A stretch of DNA of 8,084 nucleotides, taken from contig CAMXBB010000057.1 of NCBI GenBank assembly GCA_947179265.1, forward strand, positions 1 to 8,084, read 5' to 3'. Shown in pieces: positions 1 to 6,844 of the stretch. The translations under genes and the position numbers were made by a program. Within the stretch, counting starts at the first letter, position 1. Each line of letters opens with the position of its first letter. The DNA comes from an uncultured Bacillota bacterium (GTDB lineage: Bacteria; Bacillota_I; Bacilli_A; RF39; UBA660). The notes beneath the pieces were generated by a model, which worked only from the letters and a program-made list of their open reading frames with translations, was not told the DNA's origin and did no database searches.

Positions 1-521
1 TCTTTATTGATGATAATCATCTTTTTATAATATATTTCGGAATAACTACTAAGTAGGTTAGTTTTCATGAAATCAGATATCAGCTCGTATTTATTTCTAG
101 TTTTAATCTTAATGGATTTATTCATATCTAATCTTTCAGCAAGATAATTATTGATATCGAAACATTCTAAGACTTTGATATATTTATTATCAAGAATTTT
201 TAGAACGATATCTAGTGATAATAATTTGTCAGGCTTAAAGACTATTTTATTGATATGTTCCCAAGTATTGATAAGTTCCATCGAAATGAGCGCGATATCC
301 ATATTATTGATTTGTACACAAGTGATATTATTTTTAATTATTATAACATTAAGAAAGTTAGATACGAGTTCAAAGTTTTCATTGATATAAGCATCAGAAA
401 ATTTTAAATCTTTAACATCAATGACGTTGGTATTATTTAAGTTTTCGTAATGAACATCTTTTCTTATTTGAGATATTATTATAGTATCCTTAGTCAATTT
501 AAATACGATATTGTAACTCAT
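1..521 (-). CDS. Hypothetical protein, N-terminal part (runs off the left edge)
   Basis: Reading the minus strand from an ATG at 521 gives 173 codons without a stop up to the window edge, so this is the 5' part of a longer gene. The protein begins MSYNIVFKLTKDTIIISQIR. A GAGAGG ribosome binding site lies at 532-537, ten bases upstream of the ATG, and an extended -10 promoter precedes it. The product is rich in Ile, Asn and Lys and alternates short hydrophobic stretches (for example FLNVIIIKNN and KMIIINK) with polar ones. No signal peptide or transmembrane helix is evident at the start, so it is probably cytoplasmic. I do not recognise a family. The gene is divergent from the RNB-like gene at 639. 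The open frame and the matched start signals make it a real gene. Its function is unknown. Confidence 0.8.
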   Translation of the reverse strand, partial: MSYNIVFKLTKDTIIISQIRKDVHYENLNNTNVIDVKDLKFSDAYINENFELVSNFLNVIIIKNNITCVQINNMDIALISMELINTWEHINKIVFKPDKLLSLDIVLKILDNKYIKVLECFDINNYLAERLDMNKSIKIKTRNKYELISDFMKTNLLSSYSEIYYKKMIIINK

Positions 522-545
522 ACCTTTCAATCCTCTCTATTATTA

Positions 546-574
546 ATGATAGCATATATTTATATTATTATCTA
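546..574 (-). promoter_or_regulatory. Probable promoter of the minus-strand gene
   Basis: On the minus strand an extended -10 element, TGC followed by TATCAT, occupies 546-551 with its TG at 553-554. A weak -35 (TAGATA, 569-574) sits 17 bases further upstream. Transcription would start near 539, which leaves a leader of only about 18 bases that begins at the ribosome binding site. An alternative pair, TTTCAA with TATAAA, lies slightly further upstream, so the exact element is uncertain. Confidence 0.4.
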
Positions 575-581
575 TAACATA

Positions 582-610
582 TTGAAAATATTTAATAATA
601 AAGGTATAAT
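582..610 (+). promoter_or_regulatory. Sigma-A type promoter of the RNB-like gene
   Basis: TTGAAA at 582-587 and a perfect TATAAT at 605-610 are separated by 17 bases. Transcription would start near 617, only about 22 bases before the ATG at 639. This supports the 639 start and excludes the longer in-frame reading that begins at 450, upstream of the promoter. Confidence 0.75.
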
Positions 611-638
611 AAATAACAATCATTCGGGGGTGTTATTT

Positions 639-2441
639 ATGAATGATGCTTTGATTATAATGAAAGAATTTAATGCCAAAGAAAATGTTACATTACACGA
701 GATTCTTGCTAGATTTCAAGTAAATTCTTTAGATGAATTAACGATTTATTTGAGTGGATGTATACGTGAATGTTTAGAAAAAGATAGAATTGATAATGCT
801 TTTTTTAATGAGTTGTATAGTTTTATATTATCTGTATTATTAAAGAATGCTATAACTCGAAAAGAGACGATTGAATTAAATAGTTTTTATCATATGATAA
901 AAGGAATGTTGCATGATGAATTAAGACCTTATAATAAAGGATTAAAAAATAAAGATGGAAGGTATCATATATTATCATCTATCCAAAGCAAATATAAAAA
1001 TATGGAAGTCTATATCGAAGCATTGGTAGAAAGTAAGAAGGGGAAGAATACTTTTAAAATAATTTGGTTTATTATCAATGAATTAAAGAAGCCAGATTAT
1101 CTATTTAGATTATTTGAATTACATCCTGATTACGTTAATTTGCGAAATGAAAATAACACCCACCTTTTTTTACATCTTTGTAATTATTATATGGCTCATC
1201 TTAAAGAACTTAGTGAAAGAGATATCAACTATTATAAAAGAATAATCGTAATGATGTTAGAAAGTGATAGATTATCACTTTCTAACAAAGAATTGTTTTC
1301 ACTCTTAAAGAATATTGAAAATAATAAGAGGGGATCAGATGCTGCCAATTTGATACACATATCATTTATCAGTAATGAAATAGATCGACATTATGAGGTT
1401 ATTAATAAAGATGCTCGACTTAATTGTGTTAATTATTGTTTTCGAGAATGTCCGATTACTTTTATGAGAAGAAGTAGTAAGACTAGAGTTGATTTAAGTG
1501 ATGATTTTATTTTTTCAATCGATAGTACAAATGGTACAAGTTTTCAAAATAGATTGTTTGATGATGCTTTTTCTTATAGGGATAATGGTAATGGTACTCA
1601 TACCTTATTTATGCACATACCTGATGTTGATTATTATATAAAGAAGGATTCACCAACTGATCTTTATATGCGAGCAATTGGTGAAAGTGTTTATGCTAAA
1701 GGATATCGAAGGCCGATGCTTAGCTATGATGCTGCAAAGGTTTGTTCTTTGAAACAGGGAGAACATAAACCAGCGATTACTTTTGCTATAACTGTTGATA
1801 ATAATGGTAAAGTAATCGATGTTGATTTTTATAAGAGTGTTATTAGAGTTAATTATAATTTAAGTATTGCATCAGCTGATGTATTCATGTATAAAATTCC
1901 GGATGAACGTTTTATTGTATTAAAGAAAATGCGTGATTTGCTTGCATTGATATGTAGTAAAAGGAAAGCAACAATAGGTAATCGAAGTGGTGCAAATATT
2001 ATAATGGATGAAATGAATATTATAACCGACTTAGCAACAGCAAGCTATTTTGAACAAAATGGAATAATATTCCCGTATAAGAATTTTGCGGGTTTAAGAA
2101 ATAAGAGAAGTGTTGAAGATGTTTCGAAGTGTGAAGAATTTGCTGAACGTCATGAATTAGATAAAAATGATTTAATATTGTTATATAGTATATTTAATAT
2201 CAATAATCGTGTGTATTATGATACTATAAATCATGGTAATACAGAGTTTAATGGTAGAGCAATTGGTAATGTTGGTAATCCATTAAGACAATATATTTCT
2301 CTAGAAACTGATCGATTGATTAAAGATGTCGTAATAAGTGGAGAAAAGAATATTGATTTTTGGTTAGAGCGTATTGAAAGAGATTGTATTGAATATACGG
2401 AGACAAGTGCTAAAATCAAACAATTATATCAAAGAAAATAG
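639..2441 (+). CDS. Diverged RNB-domain protein (RNase II/R family) with altered active site
   Basis: This 600-residue protein starts at ATG 639, eight bases after GGGGG at 626-630. Residues about 12-55 resemble the winged-helix start of the RNase R encoded downstream. Residues about 56-280 are charged and look helical, and I recognise no domain there. From about 283 it follows the RNB domain: RVDL, a SID motif with D295, HIPDV, KVCSLKQGE, GKVID and a final NPLRQY with R550. In RNase R four aspartates hold the metals. Here D295 and the DD pair D308-D309 remain, but a five-residue insertion separates them and the second aspartate is not recognisable. The usual TSPIRRYPDL is reduced to NPLRQY. 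Cold-shock and S1 domains are absent. It could be a weak or specialised RNase, or a non-catalytic RNA-binding paralogue. RNB homology is a confident call; activity is uncertain. Confidence 0.8.
   Translation: MNDALIIMKEFNAKENVTLHEILARFQVNSLDELTIYLSGCIRECLEKDRIDNAFFNELYSFILSVLLKNAITRKETIELNSFYHMIKGMLHDELRPYNKGLKNKDGRYHILSSIQSKYKNMEVYIEALVESKKGKNTFKIIWFIINELKKPDYLFRLFELHPDYVNLRNENNTHLFLHLCNYYMAHLKELSERDINYYKRIIVMMLESDRLSLSNKELFSLLKNIENNKRGSDAANLIHISFISNEIDRHYEVINKDARLNCVNYCFRECPITFMRRSSKTRVDLSDDFIFSIDSTNGTSFQNRLFDDAFSYRDNGNGTHTLFMHIPDVDYYIKKDSPTDLYMRAIGESVYAKGYRRPMLSYDAAKVCSLKQGEHKPAITFAITVDNNGKVIDVDFYKSVIRVNYNLSIASADVFMYKIPDERFIVLKKMRDLLALICSKRKATIGNRSGANIIMDEMNIITDLATASYFEQNGIIFPYKNFAGLRNKRSVEDVSKCEEFAERHELDKNDLILLYSIFNINNRVYYDTINHGNTEFNGRAIGNVGNPLRQYISLETDRLIKDVVISGEKNIDFWLERIERDCIEYTETSAKIKQLYQRK
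1256..1286 (+). repeat. Perfect 14-bp inverted repeat (hairpin) inside the RNB-like gene
   Basis: GTTAGAAAGTGATA at 1256-1269 is followed after the three-base spacer GAT by its exact reverse complement at 1273-1286. The codons read MLESDRLSLSN, in the helical region of the protein. No T-run follows, so it is not an ordinary terminator. A 14-bp perfect stem with a three-base loop is very unlikely by chance and would form a stable hairpin in the mRNA. Confidence 0.85.
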
Positions 2442-2451
2442 GTTATATTAC

Positions 2452-2480
2452 TTTACATTAAAAAGTTAAAGTGTTAGAAT
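2452..2480 (+). promoter_or_regulatory. Promoter of the T-box rnr-thrS operon
   Basis: TTTACA at 2452-2457 and TAGAAT at 2475-2480 are 17 bases apart. The -10 is extended by TGT at 2472-2474. Transcription would begin near 2487, just before stem I of the T-box leader. The promoter starts eleven bases after the stop codon of the RNB-like gene. Confidence 0.75.
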
Positions 2481-2486
2481 AAAGTC

Positions 2487-2684
2487 AGAAATCGGGGATA
2501 GAGGACAATATTTTTAATTGAGTCATCAAAGAGAGTTTGATGTGGTGAGATTCAAACATGATAGATTAAAAATTACTACCTCTTGAGTGAGTCAATCGAC
2601 TTCGGACAACCACGTTATAGGTTTTAGAGTAAAAAGAAGGGATGGTACCGTGCATATGCACTCCTTGGTGTACTATCTCTTTTT
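2487..2684 (+). promoter_or_regulatory. T-box leader (riboswitch), threonine ACU specifier
   Basis: Stem I is readable. Its base is AGAGG 2500-2504 with CCTCT 2579-2583. Above it is an internal loop of ACAATA (2505-2510) opposite TTACTA (2573-2578), then TTTTTAAT 2511-2518 with ATTAAAAA 2565-2572. A distal hairpin (GTTTGA 2535-2540 with TCAAAC 2551-2556) follows, with AGAGAG on its 5' side and GGTGAGA in its loop. The specifier is ACT at 2575-2577, a threonine codon, followed by the usual purine A2578. The antiterminator pairs AGGGA 2638-2642 with TCCTT 2662-2666 and GTGC 2650-2653 with GCAC 2658-2661, leaving the seven-base bulge TGGTACC (2643-2649). TGGT would pair with the ACCA end of uncharged tRNA. 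The family's known role is to let RNA polymerase read through the terminator when uncharged tRNA binds. A Thr specifier fits thrS downstream. Confidence 0.92.
2638..2684 (+). terminator. T-box regulated intrinsic terminator
   Basis: AGGGATGGTAC (2638-2648) pairs over 11 positions, two of them G-U, with GTACTATCTCT (2670-2680). T residues follow at 2681-2684 and, after one G, at 2686-2689. The stem uses the same 5' strand as the antiterminator and hides the TGGT bulge, so the two folds exclude each other. This is expected of a transcriptional T-box. The stem may also stop read-through from the upstream RNB-like gene. Confidence 0.85.
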
Positions 2685-2704
2685 GTTTTAAAGGGGGATA
2701 CAAC

Positions 2705-5017
2705 ATGGAATTACGCGATGTAGTTTTAAAATTTTTTACTAATTATACAAAACCAATTGAAATTAAGAAGTTAGCTAAAAAGCTTAATATTAATTTAGAT
2801 GATTTAGATTCATTATGTGATTGTTTATATTCCTTAGAACAAGAAGGACTAATAATGGGAAATGATCGCAATGAATATTTTCATGTTCCAGAATGTTTTT
2901 ATTTGACTTTTGGAGAAATTCATCATTCGGGGAAGGATAATTATTATATAAAACTTAATGGTGGAATTACTATTATAATAGATGATAAGAACTATCAAGG
3001 AAAGTTAAATGAAGGGGATAAAGTCTTTGTTGAAACCAAACAAAGTAATAAACATAAAAAACAACTTATAGGGAATATTGTTAGAGTTTCTAAAAAGGCT
3101 GATTTTAGCAGTAGAAATTTCTTATTTAAAGCAATATTAAAGAAAAGCCATAGCAATAACTATTATTATGTTGAGTTTAATGGACGAAAGTATTATGTAT
3201 TAGATGAATATGTTCATGGAGCTTATATAGGTGATGAAGTTACCATTGAGGGAAAAGTATTAAATGATAATTATGTAGGTATTGTTAAAGAGATTATAAA
3301 AAGAAAGACTAATAAACATGTATTTAGAGTAAATAAATCGGGAGAAAAGGTAGATTTAATACCAATTGGAACTGCCTATTATGAGGTAAATCCTAAATTT
3401 AATTTAAATGATTTTCAAGATGGCGATGAACTGGTTTTAGAACTAGATGCTGATTTAAATGCTGAGTATGTCAAAATGGTTGAAACTGAAGGAGATCTTG
3501 ATAAGAAAATCAGATCACTTGCATATGATAATGGAATACCTGTCGATTTTTCTCCAGCAACTTTAGAGGAAATAAAAGGCATTACTGGTATAATTACTCC
3601 TGAGGATGAAAGTAATAGAGTTGATCTAAGAGAATTATTAACCTTTACGATTGATTCTTCAACTGCTAAAGACTTAGATGATGCAATAAGTATTGAAGTA
3701 TTGGATAATCGTTATCGTTTATATGTTTCGATTGCTGATGTCTCACATTATGTGGTTCCTGGTACTTCGCTTTTTGAAACTGCTTTAGAAAGAGGAACCA
3801 GTATTTATCCAGCAAATTCTGTAATTCCGATGTTACCTCCTAAATTATCAAATGGAGTGTGTTCCTTAAATGAGGGTGAAGATAAACTAACTAAGACTTG
3901 TATTGTCGATATAGATTTTGATGGTAAATTAATTGATCATAAACTTGTAAATTCGATTATTAGAAGTAATAAAAAGATGAGTTATTCAAGTGTTAATAGT
4001 GTATTAGCTGGAGAGAATGTTGAAGGATATATGGAATATAAGCCCGTTCTTGATACTTTGAAAAAGTTATCTAACTTGTTAGAGGATAGAAGAGTTGATC
4101 GTGGATTCATTAGCTTTATCAATGGCGAATTAACATTTGAATATGATGATGATAATAACGTATGTGGCATAAAAGCTAAAGATAGTGGAGAAGCAGAGCT
4201 TATTATTGAGAATTGTATGTTGATAGCTAATGAATGTGTTGCTGAATTAGCTTTTAATCTTGAAGTTCCATTTATATATCGAAATCACGACTGTCCAAGT
4301 ATTTCTAAGATATATCAATTAAAATATAAGATTAAAGGTTTTCAAAAGTATTTATCTTCCTTGTCTAATGCTCAAAATCCTAAAATATTGCAAAGAATAT
4401 TCTATAGCATTTGTGAAGGAAAGAGCAGTTATGAAAAAGAATTCTTATCTAAGATGATGCTTAGAAGTATGAGTAGAGCATTTTATGCTAGTGATAATAT
4501 CGGACATTATGGTTTAGCTCTAGATGTTTATGCAACATTTACTTCTCCGATAAGAAGACTTCCAGATCTTTTAAATCATATAATTCTTGAATTTATTATT
4601 GAAGGGAAATTTGATGATTTAGATCATTTTATTGATCTATATGCATCTTGGGCATATACAGCGACTGTAAAACAATTAGAAGGCGAAAAATTTGAAGATA
4701 ATGTTGACATAATGTTAATTCAAAAGTATGCAGATCAGTTTATTGGACAAACTTTAAAGGGAAATATTGTATTTATGTATGAAAATAGAGTATATGTTGA
4801 AACCTCAACAGGTTTATATGGATATATTATCGTAAACAATAATAATATTAGTGGTCGTGAGTTAAAAATTCATGGACATAAATATAGGATAGGTAGTACA
4901 ATTGATGTAATGATAGATAAATGTGATGAAGGTAATCATGAAATTGTATTTATCATAGATGAAAAAGCAGTAGTGAACAAGGATGTACATAAAAAGAAAT
5001 TAGAAAGAAGTGAATAG
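2705..5017 (+). CDS. rnr: Ribonuclease R (3'-5' exoribonuclease)
   Basis: This 770-residue enzyme is near the usual size (about 780-810). RNase R degrades structured RNA from the 3' end, including mRNA, faulty rRNA and tRNA, and trans-translation targets. A winged helix occupies about residues 1-60, two cold-shock-like domains 65-210, the RNB nuclease about 306-640, and an S1 domain about 683-757, followed by a short basic tail. The RNB motif IDSSTAKDLDDA gives all four metal-binding aspartates: D317, D323, D325 and D326. HYGLAL and TSPIRR (613-618) are also intact, although the usual Tyr after RR is Leu. The start is ATG 2705, seven bases after AAAGGGGG (2690-2697). A longer in-frame start at 2642 lies inside the T-box motif and is rejected. 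The gene is first in an operon with thrS, two bases upstream of it, under a threonine T-box, which is an unusual place for rnr. Confidence 0.95.
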   Translation: MELRDVVLKFFTNYTKPIEIKKLAKKLNINLDDLDSLCDCLYSLEQEGLIMGNDRNEYFHVPECFYLTFGEIHHSGKDNYYIKLNGGITIIIDDKNYQGKLNEGDKVFVETKQSNKHKKQLIGNIVRVSKKADFSSRNFLFKAILKKSHSNNYYYVEFNGRKYYVLDEYVHGAYIGDEVTIEGKVLNDNYVGIVKEIIKRKTNKHVFRVNKSGEKVDLIPIGTAYYEVNPKFNLNDFQDGDELVLELDADLNAEYVKMVETEGDLDKKIRSLAYDNGIPVDFSPATLEEIKGITGIITPEDESNRVDLRELLTFTIDSSTAKDLDDAISIEVLDNRYRLYVSIADVSHYVVPGTSLFETALERGTSIYPANSVIPMLPPKLSNGVCSLNEGEDKLTKTCIVDIDFDGKLIDHKLVNSIIRSNKKMSYSSVNSVLAGENVEGYMEYKPVLDTLKKLSNLLEDRRVDRGFISFINGELTFEYDDDNNVCGIKAKDSGEAELIIENCMLIANECVAELAFNLEVPFIYRNHDCPSISKIYQLKYKIKGFQKYLSSLSNAQNPKILQRIFYSICEGKSSYEKEFLSKMMLRSMSRAFYASDNIGHYGLALDVYATFTSPIRRLPDLLNHIILEFIIEGKFDDLDHFIDLYASWAYTATVKQLEGEKFEDNVDIMLIQKYADQFIGQTLKGNIVFMYENRVYVETSTGLYGYIIVNNNNISGRELKIHGHKYRIGSTIDVMIDKCDEGNHEIVFIIDEKAVVNKDVHKKKLERSE

Positions 5018-5018
5018 T

Positions 5019-6782
5019 ATGGTAAATTTTAAAGAGGATGAGAGATTAAATAAATTAAATCACTCATGTGCTCACTTGATGGCACAAGCAGTAAAACATA
5101 TATTTCCTGATGCCTTATTTTGGGTAGGGCCAGTAGTAGACACCGGTTTTTACTATGATATCGATTTAGGAGATAAAGTTATAACTGATGAGGATATCGA
5201 AGCTATTAGTAAAGAGATGAAAAAACTTGCAAAGGATGGAAAAAGAATTGTTCGTAATGAGATAAGTAAAGAGGAAGCTTTAGAACAATTTAAGAATGAT
5301 CCTTATAAGTTAGATTTAATAAGTAGAATGGATGAAAATGAAGTAGTAATTTCTACTTATACTCAAGGAGATTTTACAGATCTTTGTCGTGGACCTCATG
5401 TTGATACTGTTAAGGAATGTAAAAACTTTAAATTGATTAAATTTAGTGGCGCTTATTGGAAGGGAGATGCCAATAACCATATGTTACAAAGAATATATGG
5501 TGTATGTTTTGATACAGAAGAAGAATTGGCATCTTACTTACAAGAATTAGAGGAAGCAAAATTAAGAGATCATCGTAAATTAGGAAAAGATTTAGGTATA
5601 TTCATGACTCATGATTTAGTTGGTAAAGGTCTTCCAATGTATTTACCTAATGGGTATATCGTATGGGAAGAATTGGAAAATTATATCAAGGGGAAAGAGA
5701 AGAGATTAGGATATAAACATGTATTAACGCCACCACTTGGAAATGTTGAATTATATAAGACTAGTGGACACTGGGATCACTATAAAGATAATATGTTCCC
5801 TAAGATGGAAGTTGAAGGTGAAGAGTTTGTTTTACGTCCAATGAACTGTCCACATCATATGATGATTTATGCTAATGATATTCATTCATATCGTGATTTA
5901 CCATTACGTATTGGGGAGATAGCTCGTGACTGTCGTTTTGAAGCTAGTGGAGCTTTAAAAGGTATTGAGCGTGTTCGTTCATTCTGCCAAAATGATGCTC
6001 ATCTGTTCGTAACACCAGAGCAAATCGAAAGTGAATTTACATCAGTTGTTAATCTAATCTTGGAAGTCTATAAAGAACTAGGTATTAAAGATTATCACTT
6101 TGAATTATCACTAAGAGATCCTGAAGATACCAAGAAATATCATCCAGATGATGAAATGTGGAATATGGCTGAAGATACCCTAAGAAATGTTTTAAAAACA
6201 ATTGGTATTCCATTCATCGAAAAGATTGGTGAAGCAGCATTCTATGGACCTAAACTTGATGTTCAAGTTAGACCTGCTGTAGGTAATGAATATACATTAT
6301 CAACATGTCAATTAGATTTCTGTTTACCAGCTAAGTTTGAATTAACTTATGTTGATAAGGATGGCGAAAGAAAAAGCCCAGTAGTGCTTCATAGAGCAGT
6401 ATTTGGTAGTATCGATCGTTTCATTGCTTACTATCTAGAAGAGACTAAGGGAGCTTTACCACTTTGGTTATCACCAGTACAAGTAACTGTTTTACCAGTT
6501 AATAATGAATATCATCTAGATTATGCTAAGGAAGTATATGATAAGTTACTTGAAAAAGGTATTCGTGCAGAGCTTGATAGTAGAGATGAAAAACTAGGTT
6601 ACAGAATGCGTGAAGCCCAAACTAAGAAGGTACCAATATCTCTAGTTTTAGGTAATAGTGAAAGAGATGAACATACTGTTACTTTAAGAAAACATGGAAG
6701 CGAAGATAAAGTTACAATGTCTTTGGATGAATTCTTAAATTATGTTCAAGAAAAACGTGATTCTAAGTCAATAGAGTTATAA
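5019..6782 (+). CDS. thrS: Threonyl-tRNA synthetase without an N-terminal TGS domain
   Basis: The enzyme joins threonine to tRNA-Thr in the cytoplasm. At 587 residues it is shorter than the usual 640 or so because the N-terminal TGS domain is missing: the editing-domain HxxxH motif starts at residue 15. The editing site is complete, with H15, H19, C123 and H127. The class II core has the zinc ligands C277 (MNCPHH), H328 (DAHLF) and H458 (LHRAVFG), motif 2 arginine R306 and motif 3 arginine R459. A C-terminal anticodon-binding domain starts at about 480. ATG 5019 is chosen, eight bases after GAAAGAAG. A GTG at 5010 overlapping rnr would add only three residues. The gene is two bases after the rnr stop, so translation is probably coupled, and expression should follow the Thr T-box upstream of rnr. 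Confidence 0.96.
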   Translation: MVNFKEDERLNKLNHSCAHLMAQAVKHIFPDALFWVGPVVDTGFYYDIDLGDKVITDEDIEAISKEMKKLAKDGKRIVRNEISKEEALEQFKNDPYKLDLISRMDENEVVISTYTQGDFTDLCRGPHVDTVKECKNFKLIKFSGAYWKGDANNHMLQRIYGVCFDTEEELASYLQELEEAKLRDHRKLGKDLGIFMTHDLVGKGLPMYLPNGYIVWEELENYIKGKEKRLGYKHVLTPPLGNVELYKTSGHWDHYKDNMFPKMEVEGEEFVLRPMNCPHHMMIYANDIHSYRDLPLRIGEIARDCRFEASGALKGIERVRSFCQNDAHLFVTPEQIESEFTSVVNLILEVYKELGIKDYHFELSLRDPEDTKKYHPDDEMWNMAEDTLRNVLKTIGIPFIEKIGEAAFYGPKLDVQVRPAVGNEYTLSTCQLDFCLPAKFELTYVDKDGERKSPVVLHRAVFGSIDRFIAYYLEETKGALPLWLSPVQVTVLPVNNEYHLDYAKEVYDKLLEKGIRAELDSRDEKLGYRMREAQTKKVPISLVLGNSERDEHTVTLRKHGSEDKVTMSLDEFLNYVQEKRDSKSIEL

Positions 6783-6788
6783 TAAAAT

Positions 6789-6812
6789 TGTACTTGAAAA
6801 AGTACATTTTTT
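6789..6812 (+). terminator. Intrinsic terminator after thrS
   Basis: TGTACTT (6789-6795) and AAGTACA (6800-6806) form a seven-bp stem with a GAAA loop, followed by six T residues (6807-6812). It begins seven bases after the thrS stop codon and ends the rnr-thrS operon. The -35 of the next promoter lies within it. Confidence 0.85.
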
Positions 6813-6822
6813 ATATTATTAT
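6794..6822 (+). promoter_or_regulatory. Promoter of the lipoprotein gene, overlapping the thrS terminator
   Basis: TTGAAA at 6794-6799 and TATTAT at 6817-6822 are 17 bases apart. The -35 is made from the end of the terminator's left arm and its GAAA loop. Transcription would start near 6829, just ahead of the GGGGG ribosome binding site at 6834-6838. Confidence 0.6.
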
Positions 6823-6844
6823 ATGTGTAAATTGGGGGATTTTT

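Noticed and set aside
151..390. Plus-strand open frame of 79 codons
   Set aside because: It is antisense to the better supported minus-strand gene, which has a continuous frame, promoter and ribosome binding site. The plus frame has no convincing start signals.
450..638. Longer start for the RNB-like gene, adding 63 residues with a hydrophobic stretch that looks like a membrane segment
   Set aside because: It lies upstream of a good promoter (582-610), overlaps the divergent minus-strand gene, and has no ribosome binding site. The ATG at 639 has a GGGGG site at the right distance.
2450..2472. Weak inverted repeat ACTTTA/TAAAGT after the RNB-like gene as a terminator
   Set aside because: Six AT-rich pairs with an eleven-base loop and no following T-run. 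It overlaps the T-box operon promoter.
2574..2576. TAC (Tyr) as T-box specifier
   Set aside because: It overlaps the ACT reading by two bases but is followed by T rather than the usual purine. ACT is followed by A and matches thrS downstream.
2642..2704. Longer start for rnr, adding 21 residues rich in cysteine
   Set aside because: This ATG is part of the T-box motif and the following codons are the antiterminator/terminator. The ATG at 2705 has an excellent ribosome binding site and starts the normal RNase R winged helix.
5010..5018. GTG start for thrS overlapping the end of rnr
   Set aside because: It adds only three residues and has a poorer ribosome binding site. It cannot be fully excluded but ATG 5019 is better.
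6788..6844. Longer start for the lipoprotein, adding 19 residues
   Set aside because: It would be encoded by the thrS terminator and the promoter. The ATG at 6845 follows GGGGG and gives a standard lipoprotein signal peptide with the cysteine at residue 21.
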